From Capitella teleta (taxonomy: Eukaryota > Annelida > Polychaeta > Capitellidae), in contig KB301107.1 of the NCBI GenBank assembly GCA_000328365.1, forward strand, positions 35,750 through 99,749: 64,000 bases of DNA, in the 5' to 3' direction. Below are positions 37,208 to 48,799 of the stretch, in pieces (the stretch's first letter is position 1; each line of letters begins with the position of its first letter). The translations under genes were made by a program, and so were the position numbers. The notes beneath the pieces were generated by a model. It saw nothing but the letters and a program-made list of their open reading frames with translations, ran no database searches and was not told where the DNA came from.

Positions 37208-40200
37208 TCATGAGGTGTAGACGAGGCGCTGGTGGTGAGGCTTCACCTCAAGGTCACTGACCAGCAGACTGAATTCCAGGGCAACCAGAATGCCCAATTC
37301 ACACGCCAACAACTCACGACGGTGCAGCTTAAACGTGTCTTCAATCTCCTAAAAAAATCAAAAATTGACATTGAAGAATTGCAAGAAATCGGATAAAATC
37401 TATAAATCGTGGAAGTCTAATGGAATCATCAACTGATTTCACAATAATATTAAAAGAGGAGGTGCACTGTTCATTTGAGAACAACTTTAATTCTATTGGC
37501 TTTTATAAAGAAAACCAATTTTGAAACAATATGTTGGCTATGAATGCAATTCAAGACCCATCAATACACGCCTTTCTCAGGCAGAATGGCTCCCAACAAG
37601 GCGACTGTGAGATTCCAGTTCTGCTGTAAGAAATTCTTACTCATGGCTTCCATTGTTCACTATAGAAGAATACATTTCATCACAGGACAACCGCATCAAA
37701 TCAAACACGAGATCATAACAATACTTTGATGCGCTCAAATTTTGAGGTCAGATTAGCTGGAGTAATGTCTTGAAATGCTGTCAGTCAGAAGACTTAGTTT
37801 TCTACTGTAAAACAGCAAATTTTCATCAGCCCATGACCACATACAACATACATACGCGCGACTGCGATCTTTTCATACACGAAAAATTTTCCATAGGCGC
37901 GATCACGAAAATTAAGGGCCGCGAAAGTTTTCTGTCTTTACAGTATTGGGATGCTTAAGCTATCATTACCCACTTTCTCATAATAATCAGAGGTTCTCTT
38001 TAATTCAAGAAGTAAATTTATTTAATTTGCATAATGTTTGATGAGAATACCAACATCAATGAGTTTGGAGAGGTCATTGCCCTTGACGTCATTCAACTTA
38101 GCAGCAAGCATAAGGGAGGCCCCTGCACACAGGCGCCGGTTGGCTTTGTTGATCAAACCCTGGAAGATAAGATGAAAATAAGATGCACAAACAACAACAG
38201 GAATACCTTCATGATGATCCTCTCAAAGTAGACATGCGCAGTTGCAATTGTCCACAGGTCAACTCCACACTGCGAAAATTAAAAATAAATAAAAGTATAA
38301 AGGAATCAAGAGCAATGTCCAGTGACATCACTGAATGAGAGAATGGCGATATGATAGAGCTACTCACTCTGATGTGTGCAATTTTCTTCATGGCCTGCTT
38401 CAAACTGCGCAGCTTACTGAGCGTCAGCTGAATGTGAGGAAACTTCTCGCGAAACTTTTCGTTCAACTCTTTCTTCAAATCTGATGGCTTCACGTAGTCA
38501 ATAACGGAGGTCTGCAGGCGGGTAAGGTCAGAGGTCAGCGGCTGAAATTTCATGCGGGCAAAGGTTCTCACCATGTACGAGGGAAAAGTCAAGAGGGTGC
38601 GATGCTTGCCCGACCGTAGTTCTGGGTCATCCAGTTGATGGTGTTTACTGATGCTTTCAACTTCTGAAAAATATACACTCGTAACAGATGCGACAGATAG
38701 GAGCCTCATCTATACAAAGATGACAAATTGTGAAATATGAAGCAGCCAAAAAGAGGCTATGAAAAGGGATGGATGAGGAAGCAAGTTGGTGTTACTACCC
38801 ACGGAGATATGCTCAAAACATGCAAAGAATTAAATTAACGAAAAAAGAAGCAGTTTGTGATCAAGCAGACGTCAATCAAATCAGAACAATTGGGAACAAA
38901 AAACAATAAAATATATACGCTGTACATTCAGCCAAAAACAAGCCTCGACCAGAAGGCAAAAAAACTCAGCATGCTTATACGGCAGAAGCGTTACTGCGTA
39001 GCATGACGGGAGGTTGCTTTGGTACCTGACTCGAGAACCGTTGGCAGGAGAGTGGCCTGCTGCGAGTGGTACCGCTGTAGTAGAGAAGGGTCGTGAGAGA
39101 AGCTGCGGAACAGAGGAACTTCCGAAGGAGACTTGGCTGCTTATTACGAGGGAAGAGGGGACGAGAGAGAACTTGGATCAGTTATGAAGCAGGAGAAAAA
39201 AGAAAAAAAACGGAAAAGTCACACGAATCAAAAGCGAACAAATTAGAGCGTCTGAAGAAAGAGAAAACCCCGACATGCGTCCTGCAAAAGATGTTGCTAT
39301 GGTTACCTGGTGAGGCGTGGGCTGATTCGGAGATTGGCACAAGAAGGTTGTCCGTGCGGGCGCTCTTGGCTTTGGAAGAGGAGGGGGCAAGGAATTGACC
39401 GTACGAGACGTCCTGTGAAGGAGGAAGGAGGTCAGCGGAAAAGGAGGAGGAGGAGGAGGCATACCTGACCATCTTCAACGCTGCCAAAGAGCAGGAGGTT
39501 CTCATGACTTGATCCTGAACCATGTCTTCTCCCGTCACCTCTGGAGAAATGATAATACAGATGAGAACAATGATAAATGATAAATCATCCATGGAAAAAG
39601 TAAATGCCCAGTAATCCTAATTTCTGATTCTAATTAAGATTCAGTGATGGCAACGAGTTAACCAACTTTGATCCATCGTATCTAACTCACAGGAACCGTT
39701 CATTCCATTTATTCAGCTATTATTAACAGTGGAGAATATTAATGAGAGAGAAAAATTTCACCTGAAGGTGAACTTGGAATGTTTGGAGTACGGCACACAA
39801 GAATACACCACAAATGGCGCATTCCTCAATGTTGTCAGTAGAACCCTGAAAACAAACAAGAAAATAAGAATAAAAAACATGATTTGACTGAAGGCTAGAC
39901 TATGAAGGAGGCGGAGATAAGAGGAGGAGTTGGAGGAGGAGGAGGCACCTGTTGTCCCTGCGAATGCTCCTGTGGCGGTGGCTGTGCAAGCGGGAGACAT
40001 CTTTGTTGAGGAGGTGAACGGCCGGTCGAGAGGACGAAGCCAGAGAACTGAGGGAGGATGACGTGGAAGGATGCCGCAACCGCTGACCAGCTGAAAGGGG
40101 CAGTGGTCAAAAACACTTAGCAACACTCAACAGATAACACCCTCACATGCGGTCAGCTGATCAGTGAGGCAGTCTGTCGATTCCCGGGGGGACGTGTCCT

Positions 40201-43200
40201 CTGAGATCGACAGCGAGGGAAAGAGCCGCTTGCGACGCACAGACGGCTTCTTCTCCCCGGAGTAAGAGTTGGCTCTGCAAACAGAAAAAACGCTAAGACT
40301 AAAACAACACATGCATCGTGCACACAATCAACACAGTGTTACCGCAAACGTTTGTGAGCGGATACCAAATCATGAAACATATCAGCCCAGGAATTCTTTA
40401 GAACACATGTACTTGCAAAAATGCCAGTCAAATATCGCCTGCAGAACAGGAAACGTTCATGAACTGCAATTTTCATGGTTTTATAGCTCAGGCCATTATT
40501 CAGTGCACAAATTAATCACGGCCAAGCATAAAGTATAAGATCGCCAAGAAACATTTCACGTGCATCTAATTGTTTGCAGTCATAGAGAACGTTTCATGAG
40601 GCGCGAACTTATCCTGTTCTACAGTACCATCATGTCTACAAGGATTAGTCAAACCAATAATAGTTATCAAAATAAGTAATGCATTTATTTCCTCCAAAGG
40701 TAACAAATAAGGTGAGATTGTAATTGTAATAAGTTAATAAGCAACCTCGTCATGGAGCCAAGGCTAATCCAACCAGCCCATGTGTGCAACAAACTCTCAA
40801 AAGTGAACGTTGGAATTTTGGTGAGGGATAATATTTCATGGAATATTGACCCTCACAGAAATTTCAGCATTCACAGCACAGCGATCTCAACAGGGAAATG
40901 GACGAGGGAGAACAGAGAATGGGGGGGGGGGGGAAAACTTATTCCGCAAGGAGGGATGTACGGGTTCAATTAGTGCATTAATTGACACAAGTGAAGACAT
41001 CAAACATGAAATTGACACGTGACCAATGTGGGTGAGGAGAAGATGCACAGGAATACTCACGAATTGCTGGTAAATAAAAATAAAAATAAATTATAAGAAG
41101 AGTGAGCCAAGGAAAATTGTAAATAATTGGTGAAAATAATCAACAATCCACTTATCAAAGTCAGAGATAAAAAATGGCCCACATCGACAGGCTGCTTATC
41201 ACTAAGGCTATTAGTTCAATGCCATTTCGGAGCTGCTAAAAATAATTGGAAATGGAATGAATGAGTGCTAAATTGCAAAATTTAAAAAACAGAACCTATA
41301 CGTACAACAGAATCAAGATTGAGGATTGTACAAATAAACTTCAAAGTGAGCTCACTTTACAGTTCAACTGCAAAACTCTATGAGTGACAACAAATCAACC
41401 CCTGGATTCCCAGGGCATCAATTGGCTTTGAGCCAAGATGTCACGACAAGCATTTTGTCATACAACATCTGCAGCACTTTTAAATTATCTTGTGAGTGTA
41501 TTGTGCCTTAAAGCAAAAACAAAAACAAAAACAAAAACAAAAACAAAACAAAAAAAAAGGCAATAATTTGCGAGAAGAAGAAAACAGATTCTGTGGTTCC
41601 AGTCTGAGTCAACAAAGAAAGCGTAAAAAGCTCACACGAATTTGCTTTCAAATTTCAATTAGTTTTAAGGTAGCAATTCCTTTCATACAAGGATAAGAAA
41701 ATTTGGGATTTAATTTTGGATGTCATCTGAGGACAATCCGCTGATGCACAGTTGTCAGCTGGCAAACAAATTTTTTCAAACAAAATTTAAAAACAAAATG
41801 TTGACAAAAATAATCTAAGCAAGCTGACCTTCAAATAAGGTGAAACTCAGAAAGTAACTCAAATGAGGGTTTCCGACTTTGAAGAAAAAAAAACAAAAAC
41901 TGTAGCATTTTCTTCCTTCAAATAAAATAAATATTTGGCAGGCAGGTATAACTCATTCTTTTTTGTCCACCATTTAATATTGTAAATGTATATACCAGAA
42001 CATCATCCGTACATGTATTAAACATTTGGAATATCTCTTAAACAGGGTCACTATCCTTACAGTATTCTACAACCTTTAGACACGATTCACATGAATGTCA
42101 TGGGGACAAATCATATTGACCAAAATCGATACTTATGAATAGAGGCAAACAAAGAGATCAATAATCTATTGGTATCATAAACGACACGGCAGTCCATGGT
42201 GGGCACCAGGCCAAAGACGATTAAATGCTGAGTACAGAAATGGCCATCATTGTGACCGCTACTACAAACGCTTGACCTCCTTCCGGAGATTAACAGAAGC
42301 TTATGAAAGTGTGGATGACGTCATAACTACATAAGTACACTTGGATTATACGAATTATATCCATAATTGAAGATAACAAAGGATTAAATATTGGATTTTA
42401 TAAAAGAAGATTCTCAGGGAGACCACTGATGATGCAATTAAAATTGATTGTTAATCACATTTGTTTCTGCTGGCATTATGTAATTGTGACTGAATAACAG
42501 ACAATATAATTTACTAGAATACAGTCAGACCTTGCTAATCCGCCGTCAGCCTAAGAATTCAGAGGATTATCCCACGAGGCTTGCGAGGATAAATTGCAAA
42601 ACCAAATTACGACCATAAGGGCAGAGTAACTGGGTCTGACTGTAATATGCAAATTAAAGCATCATGCATAAAGAGATGATATCTGGCATCCACCATTCGG
42701 TAAGCATCCTTGAGAGGTCACAGGGTCAGCCATGATTACCCAATTAGGCATAGAAGCTATGAAGCGCTAAATCAGTTATTGATGATTTTCAACCAAGTGA
42801 TTGAATCACTGATATCCTTGAATATGCAATTGTTCTGGCTCAGTGCCAAACTTATCTAAAGCAGCTGATAAAATTATAAAAAAAGAGTTCAATGTGCTAC
42901 TGTATGCAAGTACTGTTGACATTCTGAGAGGAGTTGTTGAGAATGAAAAAAGAAGAGTTGTTTATTATTAGAAGAAGCGATCAATAGAGCAGAGGAGGAG
43001 TCGCCTGATAATGCTCACATACACACTTGTTGAGAGACAGAGAGTGCCTCATGAAAATCATCAATTCAACTCCTTTTGAATAAACATGAGCCCCAGAAAG
43101 CATCACCTGATGCAATATGAATATATATTATAATCATAAATTCATAATCCAATTGGTTAAGAGTGCAGAATTTCCTTTTCAAGTTTGAGAATCATGTGAA

Positions 43201-44600
43201 AGGAAAACCAGAGAATCAGAATGAAAAAGTGGAATGAGTTAGGAAAATGTATAGCAAACAATATCATTATGATATGATGTGATCATCTACGACTCAGACA
43301 TTACCATGATGTGTGTTGTGAGAATAATTATAATCGGCGTCACTAATGATCAAATGAATATATTACACAATAAGCCTCATGATGATATATAATTCAAACA
43401 ATGATCGCCATTAGTGAGTATTATAAATTATATGAGTATAATTTGGTGCATAATGCATATTCAATAAATTTTTACCAAAAATTGCATATCATTTGCACAA
43501 GTTATGTCATTACTTAATTGTTATTGGAATAAAAGATATACATGTACAGTATAATAAGTATTTATTATCTGACTATCCTTGTTAAACTATGTCATCCATA
43601 TTCCCAGCATTTGCTCATTTTTCAAGATTGAAAAATTGAGTACCTTACTTAATAATTTAATTGTCTAATAATGTCCATTCAACAGGCTTTAAATTACCTT
43701 TCCTTAGTGTTGATATACCATACCCTTTAGCCTGAGTTTAGCCTACAGAAACTGCTATGTGCCTTTCTCATATTGTGGATGTACCTCAAGCCCCTGAATT
43801 TGCAATAAATTATGATAATGCTGACTTAACACATAATTTCATAAATTACAAAGATTAATTGCATTTTACCAGTTAAAAATGAATAGAGCCCTTACTGAGT
43901 GAATTCACACTCTCTTTCGGGCAATCGCAAAGAACCCCTTGAATAACTATCAACAGTCAATTGATTTCCATCTTTGGTCCATAATTAATGCTTAAGCCTA
44001 AGGCCTACATAAGTTCATTAGTAATCTTAGTATACTATTAAGTGATAGAAATCAAGTTTGATACTCATAATTGACACTAAAAAAAAAAAAAATTTATAAA
44101 TGTGACTTCCACTTAATAATAGACGAAATTAGAAAATGCAAGACAATTACAAGGCAAGAGAAACAAGAAACCCACCTGGTACGCTTGGAACCAGGGTGAT
44201 TGCTGGGGGCTTCGGAGGATGTCGGCTGTGCGGTGGCGCTGTCATCGGTTGGCGCCGTGTCCTGCACAGCAGACTCCGTTGTCAGGATACTGCAGGAATT
44301 GTGGTTTGCGAATGCTTTGCTGCCACATGACGCCCTGGGTTTCGATCCGTCCGACACAAACCCCACTTTATTCTCCTGTTGAAAGGGGTCCGAATTTTCA
44401 TCCGTTCTGTCAGGGGGGTTTTCCGACGCCTCTTCGTTGCGATTATTGCCACCACTTTTTTTCTGCGCACCATTCTCACTTTTATTCTTAATAATTCCGT
44501 ATTTGGTGTCATTATGAGTGCCATCCAAAGAAATATTCGATAAAAAGTGAAATGCCGCAATCTTTCTGTGAGATCGCTGCCTTCTCACCGCAGCCATCAT
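37208..44600 (-). CDS. CABLES1: CDK5 and ABL1 enzyme substrate (CABLES1/2) ortholog
   Basis: Adaptor that links cyclin-dependent kinases to Abl/Src-type kinases and restrains the cell cycle. Eleven exons, high to low: 44176-44600, 40141-40274, 39949-40090, 39762-39845, 39465-39540, 39307-39412, 38572-38663, 38368-38511, 38207-38269, 38055-38159, 37208-37348. Phases close to 503 residues. The N-terminus [19 protein letters not shown] matches the family's conserved start motif. The middle is Ser-rich and poorly conserved ([19 protein letters not shown]), then [15 protein letters not shown] and VSYGQFL. The C-terminal cyclin-box-like half is strongly conserved: [68 protein letters not shown] and [19 protein letters not shown]. 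One invertebrate gene stands for both vertebrate paralogs, so the symbol is approximate. Intron 1 is 3.9 kb. Confidence 0.95.
41513..41555. repeat. (CAAAAA)n microsatellite
   Basis: Six or more tandem CAAAAA units are directly visible. Confidence 0.9.
42522..42642. mobile_element. Short Tc1/mariner-type MITE
   Basis: The element runs from CAGTCAGACC to GGTCTGACTG, perfect 10-base inverted ends, and is flanked by TA on both sides (42520-42521 and 42643-42644). It is about 121 bases long with no coding capacity. TA duplications and CAG termini are diagnostic of Tc1/mariner/pogo-type elements. Confidence 0.85.
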
Positions 44601-44984
44601 CTGTAATAATCTAGCGGTAGTAACACGCGATTACCATGAACCAGTCTTCGAATTCCAGCGGACTGAGTCATGCTCATCAGCTCACAGAGCGGCAGAGTTC
44701 TTCACATATCCTGGGAACGATGCACTCTGGTCTATCGGACAATTTGGTCACCGCGTTAAACTGTACGTAGCAGAATATCTACAGAAATCGTGTGTTGCTC
44801 AATGGCGGCCATTTGTTCGCTCGCTTTGGAAATTGCGGACAAGTTTTTTTTCTCATAATATGCCCAAAGACAATGATAATAAATGTTTTTGGTTAGATAG
44901 TTAACGTTTGGCAATCTTTTGAGATAAACCGCCCAGTAAACACGAAACGTTAAGCAAATGTGGGAGACACGTGTAGGTAACATT

Positions 44985-45116
44985 CCCTAACGTTACAAAA
45001 TAACGTTATCTAACGTTACTCAGGATGGGGGCAATAACGTTATCTAACGTTACCATGGTAACGTTAAGTAACGTTATTGTAACGTTATTGTAATGTTATC
45101 TAATGTTACAAAATAT
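44985..45116. repeat. Cluster of TAACGTTA palindromes
   Basis: About ten copies of AACGTTA or its one-base variants are packed into 130 bases, including ATAACGTTATCTAACGTTAC twice and the perfect palindrome GTTACCATGGTAAC (45049-45062). It is followed by a CTAACC-rich stretch (45121-45175). Confidence 0.85.
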
Positions 45117-45120
45117 TTAC

Positions 45121-46140
45121 ACCTAACCAAACCAAAAATAACTTAATCTAACCTAACCTAACCAAAAATAACCTGCATAGTAACATGATATACATGCACC
45201 TCAATTGTTTTAACAAACCTCTATTAAAGCTACTGCATAACGTCTAATTTCATATTAGGTTAACAAACTTCATCAATCATTAGCTGCATATGTACAATTT
45301 CCGGCACGTGTGTATCACGTTTGCCTAACGTTAAATAACCAAACATTTACACCTAACCTCACCAAAAATAACTTAAAGGGAGGGAGAACTGGTTGAAAAT
45401 TGACTTTGAGTCGTTATTTGATGCACCATAAATGATTCCTATGCCTGGCCCACACAAGGAATATCATCGCTAACGATTTCGCGGGCGATATATTGCTAAC
45501 TAGGCATGACGTCAGTCGCTGTGATGAAACACCGAGTTCCCCATCTGTTACAATGGGCCTCGTCATATCAGCGTGTCCTGCGACTAAACCCTTGGATATT
45601 TTTTTATTTTCTTTTCGGAAATAGATAGAATAATCATTTTGCCACCAGCCAGGCGCAAAAAAAAAATATTTTTCGCTATTTTTCTCCTTTTAACAAGCGA
45701 TTTTCTAGGACACCTACCATGTTTCTCATCCTGAAACAGTAAAAAGGTCAGCCAGAGTGCACCACGCATGCGCTTTCGTTTCGTAAACAACAAAGATGTC
45801 CTTTTAGGGCGAAGATGCTCTGCTCTGATTGGCTGAAATCGATAGCTTCACGAGGGGAACGGAACCAATCAGCCATCAGCCAAACCAAGCCATCAGCTGA
45901 CGTTTGCCTCCTATACTTCGCAATGGAAGCCATTCTCCCATAGGCGCAATGCTAACCCCGATATTCGGAATGCATTATTTCCTTACGCTTGCATCCAGGC
46001 ATGGTGTTCTTGGCACGGAATGCTATCAATTGGTGCTATGAGTCAATAGAACATCACTTAAAATTTAGTTCCCCATCCCTTTAACTAAACCTAACCAAAA
46101 ATAACCTGCATAGTAACATACACATGCACCTCATGTCAAA
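45121..46140. repeat. CTAACC-rich repeat pair, second copy split by a MITE
   Basis: The block CACCTAACC...CCAAAAATAACTTAA..CTAACC..CCAAAAATAACCTGCATAGTAACAT...CATGCACCTCA occurs at 45119-45204. A second copy is formed by 45350-45376 plus 46081-46134. The second copy is interrupted exactly at TTAA by the MITE 45373-46084, so the first copy is a ready-made empty site. Confidence 0.85.
45373..46084 (+). mobile_element. TTAA-flanked MITE, copy 1 (full length)
   Basis: Starts TTAAAGGGAGGGAGAACTGG and ends with the inverted counterpart of TTAAAGGGATGGGGAACT. TTAA flanks both ends. The length is 712 bases with no transposase. TTAA target duplication occurs in piggyBac and Kolobok elements, and AGGG-type ends point more to Kolobok (weak inference). 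The body carries a pair of CCAAT boxes (CTGATTGGCTGAAATCGAT and GGAACCAATCAG) and an open frame of about 61 codons on the minus strand that is kept in all three copies. Confidence 0.85.
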
Positions 46141-46224
46141 CAAACAATATAAGAATGAAATCAAGATCCATCAAGTTTATTTATCCATATGAAAACATTT
46201 CAATTTACTGGACATGATCTTTTA

Positions 46225-46918
46225 TCATCTTCCGTCCTCATCTTCTGACAGCACAAGGGCAGGGCGGTGGAAGGAAGCATCCCTCTCCAAAAATCCCGAA
46301 AGACAAAACAAGTATTCCCTAAATGACTCGATCATTAACAGAGTTCAAGAGACTCACTCTTCCCTTTCTTGGCTGAATGTGCTGATCGAGGGCACCTGCA
46401 TGTCTACCTCGAGCTCATTGGGCAAAGATCCAGACCCTGGAAAACATTCGCAAAATTTACAGAACCTGGTTAGAGGCACGAAGACTCACTAATTAATGGT
46501 TTGCACAGGAGGTATAGGCAGGTCAGCCTCAGCCTCAGCCTCCCCCTCAACTGAAAAGAAACAATTGAGTTAAAGCAAAAGCCAACTTTATAGGAGACCA
46601 TACCGTCAGTGTCATAATCTTTTAAGTAGGCAGGTGCAAATCTTTCCATCATCTTTCCATGTTCTTGTTCCGATTCGAACGATGAGAGTTGCTGTGCCTT
46701 ATTGCAAAGGCGACCGCCCCGCTTCAAGTCGCCTGCCGTACAAGAAAAGAATGAACACATAATTAAAGATTTGCATTGAAACATGAAATCTAGGCTGTCC
46801 TACTTGTCCTGGTCCGTTGAAATTCCCTTATTGACAGGAGGGACCAGTCATCTCCTGGGTCGGCCTGCTTTCTGATTCCCTTCTCGACTTCACTGGCTCT
46901 TGGTCAGTAGCAAAACGA
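46225..46918 (-). CDS. 3' part of an unrecognised spliced gene
   Basis: Four exons join in phase on the minus strand: 46845-46918, 46604-46732, 46358-46436 and 46225-46318. Together they give about 125 residues ending LVLSEDEDGR and a TGA. Motifs include DLKRGGRLCNKAQQL, KMMERFAPAYLKDYDTD and LPNELEVDMQVPSISTF. The product is polar and acidic toward the C-terminus, with no membrane segment and no family I know. A further exon with a good acceptor (46550 downward, EGEAEAEADLPIPP, stop at 46489) has an incompatible end phase and would be an alternative last exon. The 5' exons were not found; 46918 begins mid-codon. Intron lengths (39-112 bases) match the host genes. It lies between inverted repeats, so a transposon origin is possible. 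Confidence 0.45.
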
Positions 46919-47559
46919 CTGGAAGAAAAATATATATATGTATAAAAAATTATAATAAATTTTATTTTGTATCGCATAAAATAAAATAAAAAAGTGCTCT
47001 AAAACGCCAACATGTCAAATGTTGTATCCACAATGTTTAGTAAATGATCATAAAATGGAATAACAAATAAAACATAGTAAATTGAATGCTTTAAGAACGG
47101 GCTCTGTTAAAGTAATTCTCTCGTCGTTCGTTCTGCTTCAGAACATCGCTTATCTGAACGACTAATTAAATTGAAAGTAAGCCAGCCATGCATACATCAA
47201 AGGAATCGACACAGCGACGATACCCGCATTTCACCCCTTTGTTTAATTAACTTTTTAAATGTTGAATAAGCGGAGGGGCGCCCTTTGATGTGTAATTGAC
47301 TCGACTTGAAAGAAATCGCCGACAATTGATGTTTCGTGTCTTATGTTTGTTTACACTATGACATTTTAAAGGGCGGATTTTGAAATTAATAATGATACAG
47401 ACTAACGGAGTAGATTTGTTCCTGAGAATCGTGGTCGGAGGCGGATTACATAACACAATTATCATTACAAACATTCGTCCCTGGGATGACGACTGTGAAC
47501 TATCACAACTAAACTTATGTTCAGTGCATCCGATTATATAGACCTTTTTAATGTGTAAT

Positions 47560-47890
47560 CGATTGCGTAATGTCGATCAAAGCAGCCGCCAAGTTCAAAG
47601 CGATCTTTTCTATGCGAATTTTGGTTGACAAAAGATTAAACAGCGTTTTCGAGGCTTTGAGAATTTATCCGAGTAAAGCTAGAGTAAAACAAGGTGTTAA
47701 TGTAGTCGATGACAGAAAGCATTAGCCTCAGATGTTGAATAGACGGGAAACGTTAATGACCAAGCACAATAACACTGATAAATAAACTATTAAGTGCAAT
47801 ATATAAGAAGAACGGAACTGGACAAATTGTGACGCCGCACCGCAAAATGAGTCGCTTGTCACAACAACAAATTGTCAACTTATCGGTTTC
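47560..47890 (+). mobile_element. Degenerate relative of the 11.6-12.4 kb Tigger element
   Basis: Reverse-complemented, this stretch shares GTTTCCCG(T/C)CTATTCAACA, AGAGG or TGAGG, GCTTTCTGT(C/A)ATCG, TGTTTTACTC and AATTTGTTGTGAC in the same order as 11870-12010. Gaps and substitutions are many. It is a second, older fragment of the same non-coding element region in the opposite orientation. Confidence 0.5.
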
Positions 47891-48799
47891 ATGTAGGCAA
47901 AGTTACAGCCATTAGTCGATGATTAGACTAGTATCAGTGGGAGTGACGAACGTGTACAGTCAGTAAATTTAAAGCTGAGAATAAAATAGTAAATCCGAAA
48001 GGCACTCCGTTGCCATGGCGACGCATCAGGAATCATATTTCATGTAATAGTATTTATATATCAGCATTTGCGATAAGCGACACATTTCAGTGTGCGGCGT
48101 CACAATTATAAGCTTATAGGCAAAAAAATTCTCAAAAAAATATGAGATAGAGATTTATGATATTAAAATTCTAAATGATGAAATTCAAATTTCCTCTCAC
48201 AATATTTGTAAAATATGAGGTCTTAATTGTTTCTCACCTTGATAGTAAATGAAGAGAGCTGCTTACTTTGATGAAAGATCTAGATGTAGATGGTTGAATT
48301 TACCAAGAGGCTGAGTTGTGGTAACTTTGGAAATGGCGATGTAATTGTGTAGACATTCATTAGCTTTGAAAGCGAGAGGGAAACTAATGAGTGGAGAAGC
48401 CGGGGATTATTTTTATATATCGTCATTACGACCATTAATAGCCTGCTCGACAGATTTCTGCTTCAGCTTGACTCCGCCCCTAAGTATGCTAACCGCGCGC
48501 TCGAGCGTGCAAGCGAGCTTGAAGCAGGAGCGCACACCTTTAATTTTCTGCTCGTGTTTGTTAAAGTACTGAAACATTTTGCCTTTAACGTCGCCTCCAC
48601 GTATTTACACTTAACGCTGAAAGCGCGATAGCTCCCGCCTGCTGGTCCATGCGGGCCACGTCAGGCTCACGTCGCCTGCAGGTGACCATGAGAGCGCGGA
48701 GATCAAGTATTCGCGCCACGTTAGCCTAATGTTACTTGCAACTGACCAAAATTTACACCTGATGGTAACGTTAGGGGAATGTTCCGTGTTTGCTGGGCG

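Larger units (their letters stand above)
40275..44175 (-). other. CABLES intron 1
   Basis: This 3.9-kb AT-rich intron contains a G run (40921-40932), an AAAAAC microsatellite (about 41513-41555) and a short TA-flanked MITE (42522-42642). No nested gene was seen. Confidence 0.8.

Noticed and set aside
38950-39175. Possible extra CABLES exon on the minus strand ([19 protein letters not shown])
   Set aside because: The frame looks coding-like, but the acceptor is poor and the obvious donor has the wrong phase. Exons 6 and 7 already join in phase without it.
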